Under the pieces are notes generated by a model, which was not told the origin of the DNA, ran no database searches, and saw only the letters and a program-made list of their open reading frames with translations. Positions 55,670 through 64,000 of a stretch of DNA of 64,000 nucleotides are shown here, in pieces. Both the position numbers and the translations under genes were made by a program. Each line of letters starts with the position of its first letter. Position 1 is the stretch's first letter. This DNA is from Afipia birgiae 34632 (GTDB lineage Bacteria; Pseudomonadota; Alphaproteobacteria; Rhizobiales; Xanthobacteraceae), in contig NZ_HG326655.1 in assembly GCF_000308295.2 (NCBI RefSeq), forward strand, positions 176,763 to 240,762, written 5' to 3'.

Positions 55670-57276
55670 GCTTCCACCGACCGGCCCTTGAGCGCGAACA
55701 GACCGCGCGGCCGCTTCTGGATAAACAGGATGATCAGCACCAGAATGGCGATCTTACCAAGCACCGCACCCGCGACAGGCTCGAGGAACTTGTTCGCCAT
55801 GCCGAGTGTCAGCGCGCCGACCAGCGTGCCCCAGAGATTTCCGACGCCGCCGAACACCACCACCATGAACGAGTCGATGATGTAGCTTTGGCCGAGATTG
55901 GGGCTGACGTTATCGATCTGCGACAGCGCCACGCCCGCAATGCCCGCGATGCCGGAGCCGAGACCGAAGGTCAGCGCATCGACCCGCGAGGTCGCGATGC
56001 CCATCGACGCCGCCATGCGGCGGTTCTGGGTGACGGCGCGCATCTCAAGCCCGAGGCTGGTGAAGCGCAGCATGCCGAGCAGAATGAAGAACACCGCGAT
56101 GGTGAACACGACGATCCAGAGCCGATTGTAGGTGATCGTCATCTGGCCGATCTCGAACGCGCCGCTCATCCAGGACGGATTGCCGACTTCGCGATTGGTC
56201 GGCCCGAACATGGTCCGCACCGCCTGCTGAAGAACCAGCGACAGTCCCCATGTCGCGAGCAGGGTCTCCAACGGTCGGCCGTAAAGAAACCGGATGATGG
56301 TGCGCTCGATGATGACGCCGATAATCCCCGCCACGAGGAAAGCCAGCGGCACCGCGATCAGCAGCGAGTAGTCGAACAGGCCCGGATAACTTGTGCGGAT
56401 CACTTCCTGCACCACGAAGGTGACGTAAGCGCCGATCATCACCATCTCGCCATGCGCCATGTTGATGACGCCCATCACACCGAAGGTAATGGCAAGGCCG
56501 ATCGCGGCCAGCAGCAGCACCGAGCCGAGAGACAGGCCGTACCATGCGTTCTGCGCAGTCGCCCAGATCGCAAGCTTGCTCTGAATCGAACTGATCGCGG
56601 CGGCAGAGGTGCGCCCAAGCGCCGACGACGGATCGAACGACAAGCCGGTTAGCAGGGCCAGCGCTTCCTGATCGCCGCGCTCGCGGATCACCGAGATCGC
56701 GTCAAGTTTGTCGGCTTCGGAGGCCTTCGCGTCGAACAGCACAATCGCAGCTTTGGCTTCGGCAAATGCGCGCCTTGCTCCGCTGTTGGTCTCCTTCTGC
56801 AAGGCGCCTTCGATCACCGGCAGGAACGCCGTATCGTGGCTTTTGAAAACCGATTGCGCGGCCTGAATGCGCCTGGCGGGGTCCGGCGACAACAGCGTCA
56901 GTCCGCCGAGTGCGGCCTCAACCGTGCGACGCAGGCGATTGTTGAGGCGCACGGCGACCGCACCGGACGGCGCAGTCGCAGCCTCGCCAGTCGCGGCGTC
57001 GGTGATCCTGCCACTCTTGTCCTTGACAAAGACCTTCTTGCTTTGCGGATCGGCCAACAGACGGCCCTCCTGAAGGGCGTCGATGATCGGAAACGCCAGC
57101 GGATTGCCGCTTGTCGCGAGCGCTCCGACAGCGGCCTCGGTATCGGAAAATGAATCGTTGGCGAATTGCGTGACGGCGTCTTCAAAGGGACCAGCCAGCA
57201 CTGGCACGCCCGAGACGATAGTGAATATTAGCGCAATAGCCGCCGCACGGCAGCGACAAAGGAATAAGGAAAACAC
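55666..57276 (-). CDS. urtB: Urea ABC transporter permease UrtB with N-terminal periplasmic domain
   Basis: 536 residues. Residues 1-28 are a signal sequence. About 30-235 form a helical, HEAT-like periplasmic domain seen in many proteobacterial UrtB proteins. About 240-530 form the LivH-type permease (GLAITFGVMGVINMAHGEMV, GIAGVALSQIDNVSPNLGQS). Without the extra domain the family has about 300 residues. Follows urtA by 107 bases containing a hairpin. Confidence 0.94.
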   Translation of the reverse strand: MFSLFLCRCRAAAIALIFTIVSGVPVLAGPFEDAVTQFANDSFSDTEAAVGALATSGNPLAFPIIDALQEGRLLADPQSKKVFVKDKSGRITDAATGEAATAPSGAVAVRLNNRLRRTVEAALGGLTLLSPDPARRIQAAQSVFKSHDTAFLPVIEGALQKETNSGARRAFAEAKAAIVLFDAKASEADKLDAISVIRERGDQEALALLTGLSFDPSSALGRTSAAAISSIQSKLAIWATAQNAWYGLSLGSVLLLAAIGLAITFGVMGVINMAHGEMVMIGAYVTFVVQEVIRTSYPGLFDYSLLIAVPLAFLVAGIIGVIIERTIIRFLYGRPLETLLATWGLSLVLQQAVRTMFGPTNREVGNPSWMSGAFEIGQMTITYNRLWIVVFTIAVFFILLGMLRFTSLGLEMRAVTQNRRMAASMGIATSRVDALTFGLGSGIAGIAGVALSQIDNVSPNLGQSYIIDSFMVVVFGGVGNLWGTLVGALTLGMANKFLEPVAGAVLGKIAILVLIILFIQKRPRGLFALKGRSVEA

Positions 57277-57300
57277 GTGACAACCCCGGCAGAGGTAAGA

Positions 57301-57327
57301 GGAAGGCGGCGACTGCCGCCGCCTTCC
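57301..57327 (-). terminator. Intercistronic hairpin between urtA and urtB
   Basis: Stem GGAAGGCGGCG/CGCCGCCTTCC with a 5-base loop. It has no strong T-run, so it more likely protects or partly ends the urtA message, giving more binding protein than permease. Confidence 0.55.
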
Positions 57328-57383
57328 GATCGTTTCAGGTCAGAGCGTGGTGCATCCTGGATGCGTCACGCCGCGTGACAAGG

Positions 57384-58703
57384 TCAGGATCCCTGACCGC
57401 CGCACTTGTTGGTCTTGGTGTTAAAGTTGCCGCACTTCTTGCCGACCCAGTCACCAATCAGGTCCTTGGAGCCATCAAGCTCCTTCGACCAGGCATCGCC
57501 TGCAACGAGGCCAGGCGTCTTCCACACCACGTCGAACTGGCCATCGCCTTTGATTTCGCCGATGAACACAGGCTTGGTGATGTGATGGTTCGGAAGCATT
57601 TCCGATACGCCGCCTGTGAGGTTCTTGGCCTTGGTGCCGGGAAGAGCATCGATCACCTTGTCGGCGTCAACCGCACCGGCCTTCTCGACAGCCTTCACCC
57701 ACATGTCGAAGCCGATCACGTGCGCTTCCATAGGATCGTTGGTCACGCGCTTCGGATTCTTGGTGTAGGCCTGCCAGGCCTTGATGAAAGCATCGTTCTC
57801 GGGCGTCTTGATCGACTGGAAGTAGTTCCAGGCGGCGAGATGGCCGAGCAGCGGCTTGGTGTCGATGCCGGCGAGTTCTTCTTCGCCGACCGAGAACGCA
57901 ACGACCGGAATGTCGGTCGCCTTGATGCCCTGGTTGCCAAGCTCCTTGTAGAACGGAACGTTGGCGTCGCCGTTGATGGTCGAGACCACCGCCGTCTTCT
58001 TGCCAGCCGAACCGAACTTCTTGATGTCGGCCACGATCGTTTGCCAGTCACTATGACCAAACGGCGTGTAGTTGATCATGATATCTTCGGCCTTGACGCC
58101 CTTCGACTTCAGATAGGCTTCAAGTATTTTGTTGGTGGTGCGCGGATAGACGTAGTCGGTGCCGGCCAGAACCCAGCGCTGCACCTTCTCTTCCTTGGCG
58201 AGATAGTCGACCGCAGGAATCGCCTGCTGGTTCGGCGCCGCACCCGTGTAGAACACGTTGCGCTCGCTCTCTTCACCCTCGTACTGCACCGGGTAGAACA
58301 GGATCGAGTTCAGTTCCTTGAACACCGGGAGCACGGACTTGCGCGACACCGAGGTCCAGCAGCCGAACACCACGGAGACCTTGTCCTTGGTGATCAGTTC
58401 GCGGGCCTTTTCCGCGAACAGCGGCCAGTTCGACGCCGGATCGACAACGACGGCCTCGAGCTTCTTGCCGAGAACGCCGCCCTTCTTGTTTTGCTCATCG
58501 ATAAGGAAAAGCACCGTATCCTTCAGCGTGGTTTCGCTGATGGCCATTGTTCCGGAAAGCGAATGAAGGACGCCGACCTTGATGGTCTCCTGCGCCTTTG
58601 CCCCGCCGACCGTGGCGAGACCCAAAAAAAGACCTGCAGTTGCGGCCAGCCATTTACGGCGGCTGAACGGTGCAACTGCAACGCTGCTGAAATGCGTAGT
58701 CAT
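57384..58703 (-). CDS. urtA: Urea-binding periplasmic protein UrtA
   Basis: 439 residues. The N-terminus has a twin-arginine-like signal (SRRKWLAATAGLFLG, cut after KAQ). The mature type-1 binding protein starts ETIKVGVLHSLSGTMAISET and carries YPVQYEGEESERNVFYTGAA and TDYVYPRTTNKILEAYLKSK. Family members bind urea (FmdD/UrtA). First gene of urtABCDE-ureDABC-EFG. A sigma-54 promoter candidate lies 72 bases upstream. Confidence 0.95.
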   Translation of the reverse strand: MTTHFSSVAVAPFSRRKWLAATAGLFLGLATVGGAKAQETIKVGVLHSLSGTMAISETTLKDTVLFLIDEQNKKGGVLGKKLEAVVVDPASNWPLFAEKARELITKDKVSVVFGCWTSVSRKSVLPVFKELNSILFYPVQYEGEESERNVFYTGAAPNQQAIPAVDYLAKEEKVQRWVLAGTDYVYPRTTNKILEAYLKSKGVKAEDIMINYTPFGHSDWQTIVADIKKFGSAGKKTAVVSTINGDANVPFYKELGNQGIKATDIPVVAFSVGEEELAGIDTKPLLGHLAAWNYFQSIKTPENDAFIKAWQAYTKNPKRVTNDPMEAHVIGFDMWVKAVEKAGAVDADKVIDALPGTKAKNLTGGVSEMLPNHHITKPVFIGEIKGDGQFDVVWKTPGLVAGDAWSKELDGSKDLIGDWVGKKCGNFNTKTNKCGGQGS

Positions 58704-58774
58704 GCGATGTCATCTCCCTGACGCAGACGTGAAACGCTCTGCGACGGCCCACCGGCCGCCGGCGTTAAGGGAAT

Positions 58775-58790
58775 CGCAAGAACTATGCCA
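58775..58790 (-). promoter_or_regulatory. Sigma-54 promoter candidate of the urt-ure operon
   Basis: The minus strand reads TGGCATAGTTCTTGCG, i.e. GG-N10-GC with TGGC at -24 and TTGC at -12, against the TGGCAC-N5-TTGCA consensus. It lies 72 bases before urtA. Nitrogen-limitation control through NtrC would fit urea use. Confidence 0.7.
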
Positions 58791-59162
58791 TGGCGCTAAA
58801 TTACGTAACTATCTGATATCAAATAAGAAAATTACAATGACCCTTAAAGTGTATTTTCGCTGCCTCGCAGTTAAGCAGCCAAGCTGATGCTCTCTTTGGC
58901 ATTTGCACAAAAAGTGAGCACAAAATATTGGCTGGCTAAAATTGATGCATGTCTGCGAGATCAGAATCCACCGGCCCGCCGTGGCCTCGCGACCTGTCCG
59001 TGGTTCATCCAAACGGATTTCACCTTGAAAGCGCCGTGTTCCTGTTCCATACGGTGCGCACGACCTTGAGAATCATCGGGTCTCTGCGAGCCGCGTGTAC
59101 TGATCCCGTCAAACGGTTTCTGGCTTGCCCCTTCAGCTAACCAAAACCGACGCCCCAGACAC

Positions 59163-59204
59163 GCGGGTGTCTCCGACACCCGCCCGCACCCGACCTTTGT
59201 CGGG
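59163..59204 (+). promoter_or_regulatory. Two tandem hairpins in the rhlE leader
   Basis: GCGGGTGTC-tcc-GACACCCGC (59163-59183) and CCCGAC-cttt-GTCGGG (59189-59204). They end 31 bases before the TTG start. Possible helicase autoregulation or transcription end of an upstream leader. Confidence 0.5.
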
Positions 59205-59235
59205 CGCGCGCCATGACTCATAGAAAGATACCCTT

Positions 59236-60666
59236 TTGACCTCCTTCCAGGATTTCGGCCTTGCCGATCCAATCTCGCGTGCTCTTAAAGAAGAAAATTA
59301 CGTCACGCCCACCCCCATCCAGGCTCAAACCATTCCCATCGCGATCACCGGCCGTGACGTGATCGGCATTGCGCAAACCGGAACCGGCAAGACCGCGTCG
59401 TTCGCGCTTCCGATCCTGCATCGCCTGATGGAAAACCGCATCAAGCCGCAGCCGAAAACCTGCCGCGTGCTGGTGCTGAGCCCAACCCGCGAACTGTCCG
59501 GCCAAATCCTCGAAAGCTTCAATGCCTACGGCCGGCACATCCGCCTGACCTCGGCGCTGGCGATCGGCGGCGTCCCGATGGGCCGTCAGGTCCGTTCCGT
59601 CATGCAGGGCATTGATGTCATGGTGGCGACACCCGGACGTCTGCTCGACATGGTCCAGGGCAATGCCCTGAAACTCGGACAGGTCGAATTTCTGGTGCTC
59701 GACGAAGCCGACCGCATGCTCGACATGGGTTTCATCAACGACATCCGCAAAATCGTCGCCAAGCTTCCGGCGAAGCGTCAGACCCTGTTCTTCTCGGCCA
59801 CCATGCCGAAGGACATCGCCGACCTCGCCGAACAGATGCTGCATAACCCCGCCCGCGTTGCGGTGACGCCGGTGGCCTCCACGGTGGAGCGCATCACCCA
59901 GAAAGTGCTGCAGGTCGACCACTCGGCGAAGCCCGCCATTCTGGCGCAGATTCTCAAGTCCGAACCCGTCAATCGCGCCCTCGTCTTCACCCGCACCAAG
60001 CATGGCGCCGACAAGGTCGTGAAGGGTCTGGTCAAGGCAGGCATCCCCGCCGAAGCCATTCACGGCAACAAGTCCCAGAACCACCGCGAGCGCGTGCTGG
60101 CGGCGTTCCGCACCGGCGACATCCGCACGCTGGTGGCCACCGACATCGCCGCCCGTGGCATCGACGTCGACGGCATCAGCCATGTCATCAACTTCGACCT
60201 GACCAATGTTCCGGAAACCTACGTCCACCGCATCGGCCGCACCGCGCGCGCCGGGGCGGACGGCACCGCGATTTCGCTGGTGGCCGGCGGCGAGGAGCTT
60301 GGCTATCTGCGCGACATCGAAAAGCTGATCCGCGTTACCCTGCCGAAGGAGGATCGCCGCACGCCGGGACATCAGCAACGCCCTGCCGCGGCCGCTCCCG
60401 CCCAGCATCGTCAGGCTCGTTCCGGAGGCCATGGGCATAACCCGCGTTCGAACGACGGGGCGCCCGGATCGCAGGGTCCGCGCCGCCGCCGCCGTCCCGG
60501 CGGGGGCATGCCGCAGTCCGACCGGCACGAAGCTGGCCGTCATGAGCAATCTCGGCCATCGCAAAATGCCAAGGGTGAGGGTATTCAGGGGGTCGCTTTC
60601 CTGCACCGTGAAAGCCGCCCGGCGCAGAACCAACCCAAGCGCAACCAGCGCCCACAGCGCTCGTAG
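59236..60666 (+). CDS. rhlE: DEAD-box RNA helicase, RhlE type
   Basis: 476 residues from a TTG. Q-motif region NYVTPTPIQAQTIPIAITG, motif I AQTGTGKT, PTREL, TPGRLLDM, DEAD (VLDEADRMLDMGF), SAT (FFSATMP), ARGIDVDGISHVINFD, and HRIGRTARAG. After about residue 370 comes a basic, low-complexity C-terminal tail rich in Arg, Gln, Pro and Gly for RNA contact. It unwinds RNA in ribosome assembly and decay, often at low temperature. Followed 41 bases later by infA. Confidence 0.94.
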   Translation: MTSFQDFGLADPISRALKEENYVTPTPIQAQTIPIAITGRDVIGIAQTGTGKTASFALPILHRLMENRIKPQPKTCRVLVLSPTRELSGQILESFNAYGRHIRLTSALAIGGVPMGRQVRSVMQGIDVMVATPGRLLDMVQGNALKLGQVEFLVLDEADRMLDMGFINDIRKIVAKLPAKRQTLFFSATMPKDIADLAEQMLHNPARVAVTPVASTVERITQKVLQVDHSAKPAILAQILKSEPVNRALVFTRTKHGADKVVKGLVKAGIPAEAIHGNKSQNHRERVLAAFRTGDIRTLVATDIAARGIDVDGISHVINFDLTNVPETYVHRIGRTARAGADGTAISLVAGGEELGYLRDIEKLIRVTLPKEDRRTPGHQQRPAAAAPAQHRQARSGGHGHNPRSNDGAPGSQGPRRRRRPGGGMPQSDRHEAGRHEQSRPSQNAKGEGIQGVAFLHRESRPAQNQPKRNQRPQRS

Positions 60667-60707
60667 TCGGATTATTGGATACGTAATTAGAGGACTTGGA
60701 GACCCCT

Positions 60708-60989
60708 ATGGCCAAAGAAGAGTTGATCCAGTTCGAAGGGCTGGTGACCGAAATTCTTCCCGATGCGCGTTATCGCGTCCAGCTTGATGCCGGACACGAA
60801 ATCGTCGCCTACACCGCCGGGAAGATGAAGAAAAACCGCATCAAGACATTGGCGGGTGACCGGGTGACCATCGAAATGTCACCCTACGATCTCGAAAAGG
60901 GCCGCCTGATTTTCCGGCACAAGGACGAGCGCGCCGGCAGCGGTCCTCCCCGCGGGACCCCGCCGCGCGGCCAATTCCGCCGCAGGTAA
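60708..60989 (+). CDS. infA: Translation initiation factor IF-1
   Basis: About 93 residues from ATG 60708 ([20 protein letters not shown]); a start at 60696 would add four. OB-fold S1-like domain: [40 protein letters not shown], then a basic Gly/Pro/Arg tail of about 20 residues beyond the usual 72. Binds the 30S A site. Placed after the RNA helicase gene, an arrangement seen in this group. A second infA may exist elsewhere. Confidence 0.93.
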   Translation: MAKEELIQFEGLVTEILPDARYRVQLDAGHEIVAYTAGKMKKNRIKTLAGDRVTIEMSPYDLEKGRLIFRHKDERAGSGPPRGTPPRGQFRRR

Positions 60990-61255
60990 CAGCCTCCCCA
61001 CATCACGGGATCGCGCACGTCATGCGCGATCCTGCTCACATTCGGCACGTCGCGCGGGTATCAAAAATCCGCGCACGTCAGGATTGTTTTAGGGGCCATT
61101 TTCACTTAATATCCGCTGATCGATCTTCGGCCGGACGACATAGCTATCCACCGGTACAGCCGGTTTAGACGCTGACGACCTCATCCAAATTTCGATCTCA
61201 CCAGCCCATTTAGACGTGGGCTTTGACTATATCTATCTTGAGAAGGACTACCTGC
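60990..61255. other. infA 3' end and cold-shock gene leader
   Basis: A hairpin GGATCGCGCA-cgtca-TGCGCGATCC lies at 61008-61032, downstream of infA. The rest, about 220 bases before the cold-shock start, may be a long 5' leader as in cspA genes. It is moderately AT-rich, with a GCCCA/TGGGC pair near 61203-61216. No promoter is assigned. Confidence 0.4.
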
Positions 61256-61468
61256 GTGAGCATGGGAACAGTGAAGTGGTTCAACGCGACTAAGGGTTAC
61301 GGTTTCATTCAGCCTGACGACGGCGGCAACGACGTATTCGTTCACATCAGCGCCGTCGAGCGCGCTGGTCTGGGAACGCTGCGCGAAGGCCAGAAGATCA
61401 GCTACGAAATCGTCGCCGATCGCCGTTCGGGCAAGTCGTCGGCCGACAATCTCCGCGCCGCCGGTTAA
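61256..61468 (+). CDS. cspA: Cold-shock protein (CspA family)
   Basis: About 70 residues from the GTG at 61256 ([20 protein letters not shown]); the ATG at 61262 would drop two. RNP1 KGYGFIQP and RNP2 DVFVHISAV are intact. Single-stranded RNA/DNA-binding OB fold, an RNA chaperone. The ribosome site GAAGGA lies 10 bases before. Followed by a strong terminator; a single-gene unit next to rhlE-infA. Confidence 0.94.
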   Translation: MSMGTVKWFNATKGYGFIQPDDGGNDVFVHISAVERAGLGTLREGQKISYEIVADRRSGKSSADNLRAAG

Positions 61469-61523
61469 CTGAAATTTTCGCAGCTCACGCTGCAAGGAAT
61501 TTCAAGGACCGACTTAAAAAATC

Positions 61524-61557
61524 AAAAGGCCGTGCGGATCGCACGGCCTTTTTTTGT
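61524..61557 (+). terminator. Rho-independent terminator after the cold-shock gene
   Basis: AAAAGGCCGTGCG-gat-CGCACGGCCTTTTTTT: 13-base stem with long T-run. Confidence 0.92.
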
Positions 61558-61616
61558 TACACGCTTATATTTTGACGCCAGATGTCGAGCGAAGAGCCGA
61601 CCAGGCAATCCGGCGA

Positions 61617-62234
61617 TCAACTGGTGTAGTCGACCTTGGCGGATTGGCGAGGTCGCGTGAAAGTTTGCTCAGACAGCGGGATGACGGCCGTACCCATGAC
61701 ATAACCGGTGATTGGTGTGAAGTTGTAGGTGACCTCGCTCCAGATCAACTGCGTGTTCGCGACAAGAAGATTGGGCGGAATCCGCGACGTGACAACCATA
61801 TCCGTGGGAGTATCCGTATCATCGGCGACGTTGGCAACGCCGCTGGTCACGCTGGCTACTTTACTCCAGGCAACCTTTGCCTTCTGCGTTGCATCGATGT
61901 TGACCGCAGTAATTTTCTGCTTCAGCGTCGTCGACGTAACGGTGTAAGGCGTCATGACAACAGCGCCCAGCGCGAAGTAATTTTCGAGGTCCGCATCCTT
62001 CACCTGCGTCGCTTGCGAGACAAGATCGGATATCGTGCGCGCGGCAATTGTCACCTTGCGGTCGACTGCTACAGCGCTCGACGTATCGATCATCCCGAAC
62101 AGAAGCACCAGCATCAGCGGCACGATGAACGCGAATTCCACCGCTGCCACACCCCGTTTATCTCGCACAAAGCGAGCAACGAACTGCCGGCTGCGATACA
62201 CGATCCGTGATGTCCTGATCATTTTATGAGCCAT
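61617..62234 (-). CDS. tadG: TadE/TadG-like pseudopilin
   Basis: About 205 residues from the ATG at 62234; the frame runs 77 residues further into the previous gene and is not used. The prepilin-like N-terminus has KRGVAAVEFAFIVPLMLVLL (Glu after the hydrophobic start), typical for TadE/TadG proteins cut by a prepilin peptidase such as TadV. The rest is an extracytoplasmic beta-rich domain. Follows the second pseudopilin with an 11-base overlap. Part of the Flp/Tad pilus. Confidence 0.87.
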   Translation of the reverse strand: MAHKMIRTSRIVYRSRQFVARFVRDKRGVAAVEFAFIVPLMLVLLFGMIDTSSAVAVDRKVTIAARTISDLVSQATQVKDADLENYFALGAVVMTPYTVTSTTLKQKITAVNIDATQKAKVAWSKVASVTSGVANVADDTDTPTDMVVTSRIPPNLLVANTQLIWSEVTYNFTPITGYVMGTAVIPLSEQTFTRPRQSAKVDYTS

Positions 62235-62811
62235 TTGGTTCGACACGGAACGCGGCCGACGCCGCCAACAACCGTTGCTGGTTCGATCCACCAGATCCAA
62301 AAAGATTTGCGATGTTGTAGCCAAGTCCGGTGACGAACAGCGGCCATTGATAGAACGTGCGAACCAAAACGGTATCACCAGGGTTCGGCATCGCATATGC
62401 GGACTTGCCGGTGAAAACTCCCCCTGCGATGGGCACAGCAAGATCAGCCGGTGGAATTGCGGCACCCGGAGCGTAAGCCTTCACAACAATCGTAAGGTTT
62501 GGGCTTCCAGACGACGCGCCGCAGGTGAACAGCACTTTGACACGGTTGCAGACGTCCGTCTCGAACTGAGACTGCGTCATGCCAGCGTTCAGGGCCTGGT
62601 TTGTGTACATCAATCGCGCGGAATCATGGGTACCCGTTTCCAGAACCTGGGATGCGAAAAAAACCAGCGCCGTTTCCATGATCGCAAACAGTAGGACGAA
62701 GAAAAGCGGAGCGATGAATGCGAACTCGACGGCCGCCGATCCTCGCCGGTCACGGCGAAACTGGCGCAGTGCCTTGTTGAGCGCGGTCAAGGACGTCGCG
62801 GACGGACGCAT
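62224..62811 (-). CDS. tadE: TadE-like pseudopilin
   Basis: 195 residues. Basic N-terminus, then RRGSAAVEFAFIAPLFFVLL, the TadE membrane segment with the conserved Glu. The extracytoplasmic part has two Cys (VCNRV and FTCGAS), probably a disulfide. Together with the following gene it gives the usual TadE-TadG pair of Tad pili, minor pilins needed for pilus assembly. Confidence 0.88.
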   Translation of the reverse strand: MRPSATSLTALNKALRQFRRDRRGSAAVEFAFIAPLFFVLLFAIMETALVFFASQVLETGTHDSARLMYTNQALNAGMTQSQFETDVCNRVKVLFTCGASSGSPNLTIVVKAYAPGAAIPPADLAVPIAGGVFTGKSAYAMPNPGDTVLVRTFYQWPLFVTGLGYNIANLFGSGGSNQQRLLAASAAFRVEPNGS

Positions 62812-62964
62812 GGGGGTATCCTCGGGAGACAGCGGAAGTAACTACCGCCGAGAATAGACGACAGAGATTGTCGAATGCTTGCGCCGGATACGAACAACAT
62901 ACGAGCCGGCATTAACCGGATGTTAACCGAATCGAGCTTGGAGACCGCATCTCCGCAATCGCGA
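62812..62964. other. Gap between cpaB and the tadE-tadG pair
   Basis: 153 bases. The sequence GCATTAACCGGATGTTAACCG near 62909-62930 carries a repeated TTAACCG. The pair's own promoter may lie here; none can be pinned down. Confidence 0.3.
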
Positions 62965-63762
62965 TCAGTTACAGCTCGGCGAGCAGCTTATCGTATCGCG
63001 ATTGGTTCCACGGTAGATGGTCACGACCTTGTCAGCCTCATCATCTTTGGCCGACTTCGCACCGGGACGAGCGTCCACAAGGCTGCGGAGGGCAAGCGAC
63101 AATGTTCCGCTCTGGCGGGCTTGCGCCAACGCTTCCGTCTGCCGGGGTTTCAACTCGAGCGTAGCCGTCTTGCCCACGACAACTTTCTGGCCGCCCTTTT
63201 CCTCGACGGTTTGATCGATCGCCAGAACGCGTACATCGCTCAGGATGGCCGCCGAATTGAAAATGTCTGCTCCCGCGCCATCGGGGTTTTTCATGCGGCG
63301 CGAAAGAATGACATCGACCCTGTCATTCGGAAGGATAAAGCCGCCCGCACCGGTTTCCGGTGAGATTTCGGTCGAAACCGCGCGCATTCCGCTCGGCAGG
63401 ATCGCTGCCATGAAGCCGGACCCGTTGCTCTTGACCAGTTTTGTCTCGCGGATCGGTTCTCCGGTCAGCATCGGCGAACGCGCGATCGAGCCTGCAAGCT
63501 GGGACGCCGCATCAGCGCGATCGCTGCGGCGGATAAAGCTGGAACTTGCCGTAGTCGCTGGCCAGGTTTGCCACTGCAAGTCATCCGCCGTGATTTGCTG
63601 GCCAAGGCCGATATCGCTGCGCGCAACCAGGACGTCCGTGGTCTCCATCTGGACAACCTGCGCAGCAGGGGGCAGCGCAGAATTCGAACCACTGGCCAGG
63701 TAGGCGGCAGCGCCACCCGCTACGACGGCGATCGCCAATACGACAACTCGCGCCCTATTCAT
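62965..63762 (-). CDS. cpaB: Flp pilus assembly protein CpaB (RcpC)
   Basis: About 265 residues from the ATG at 63762 (frame open 13 residues further). N-terminal membrane anchor RARVVVLAIAVVAGGAAAYL. A SAF domain follows (VLVARSDIGLGQQITADDLQ), then the RcpC/CpaB core (STEISPETGAGGFILPNDRV, VDVILSRRM). Periplasmic partner of the CpaC secretin. Unusually for cpa operons it is followed directly by tadE-tadG, not by cpaC; other genes may be further upstream or elsewhere. Confidence 0.92.
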   Translation of the reverse strand: MNRARVVVLAIAVVAGGAAAYLASGSNSALPPAAQVVQMETTDVLVARSDIGLGQQITADDLQWQTWPATTASSSFIRRSDRADAASQLAGSIARSPMLTGEPIRETKLVKSNGSGFMAAILPSGMRAVSTEISPETGAGGFILPNDRVDVILSRRMKNPDGAGADIFNSAAILSDVRVLAIDQTVEEKGGQKVVVGKTATLELKPRQTEALAQARQSGTLSLALRSLVDARPGAKSAKDDEADKVVTIYRGTNRDTISCSPSCN

Positions 63763-64000
63763 AAATTTACTCTCATACGCAACACACTCGGCGCCGAACA
63801 CAACCGGCGCGACATGGCAAATCTGACGTTAATTGATGAATGAACTGCAAACGGGCCCGGATCTTCAGCCGGCGATCGGACAGTACGGTCCGGGTTCCAC
63901 ACAATTTGCGGTATCTCGTTAGGCAGGAACTTACCCGTCGACGAGACACGGACAATGCCCCTGATTTTATTCAATCAAATTAACTACCTCAAATTACATT
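63763..64000. other. Region upstream of cpaB to the window edge
   Basis: 238 bases; probably holds the cpaB promoter. The final 40 bases are AT-rich. No Flp pilin gene or other frame is supported. Confidence 0.35.

Larger units (their letters stand above)
58704..59235. other. Divergent urtA / rhlE control region
   Basis: 532 bases without a gene. It holds the sigma-54 promoter candidate of urtA (58775-58790), an AT-rich stretch (about 58797-58860), and on the rhlE side two hairpins in tandem (59163-59204). I saw no clear NtrC dyad, only a repeated GCACAAAA near 58905-58925. Confidence 0.5.

Noticed and set aside
59218-60633. A 471-residue minus-strand frame opposite rhlE
   Set aside because: It mirrors helicase codons and has no recognisable motif; the same explanation applies to frames opposite urtA (57375-58721) and ureC (49240-50490).

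Overview
The window looks like chromosomal DNA of an alphaproteobacterium of the Bradyrhizobium/Afipia/Rhodopseudomonas group (Rhizobiales). Evidence: high GC throughout, the PhyR-NepR-EcfG stress cascade, families typical of this group (DUF2865, DUF3309, DUF883, Thivi_2564, a glucan exporter of the NdvA/ChvA type), and dispersed palindromes such as GCGCATGATC...GATCATGCGC and CCGTCATTCCGGG...CCCCGGAATGACGG. I saw no tRNA, rRNA, prophage, insertion sequence or CRISPR array. Product names rest on motifs and family memory, not on database searches.

Layout. 1-7.0 kb: cell-surface genes, namely a frameshifted partial gene, a large secreted protein with a possible Cys/His hydrolase core, a small periplasmic protein and a repeat-rich autotransporter. 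7.1-17.6 kb: housekeeping genes (glucan-type ABC exporter, D,D-carboxypeptidase with a long Ala/Lys/Pro tail, FadD, DUF924, a flippase, a patatin/3-hydroxybutyrate dehydrogenase pair, a CAP-domain lipoprotein). 17.9-32.5 kb: a nearly complete sulfate assimilation island. On the minus strand lie a sulfate ABC transporter (sbp-cysT-cysW-cysA) and cysG-DUF2849-cysI-DUF934-cysH. Divergent on the plus strand lie cysD-cysNC followed by a second sbp-cysT-cysW without its own ATPase. 32.7-36.7 kb: malate synthase G and a chemotaxis receptor.

36.7-46.3 kb is a general stress response island. It holds phyR, nepR-ecfG, a neighbouring HWE-type kinase with a degenerate ATP-binding region, and a set of small envelope or stress proteins. 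Seven perfect GGAAC-N16/17-CGTT sites, the known EcfG promoter consensus, stand directly upstream of genes here, plus two near matches. This is the most informative regulatory pattern in the window.

46.3-58.8 kb is one long minus-strand urea module. UrtABCDE imports urea and UreDABCEFG hydrolyses it. A DMP19-like protein, a GFA-like zinc protein and two tandem monooxygenase-fold proteins are inserted among the urease genes. A GG-N10-GC sigma-54 promoter candidate lies before urtA. 59.2-61.6 kb holds cold-adaptation and translation genes (RhlE-type helicase, IF-1, cold-shock protein). 61.6 kb to the end holds Flp/Tad pilus genes (two TadE/TadG-like pseudopilins and CpaB).
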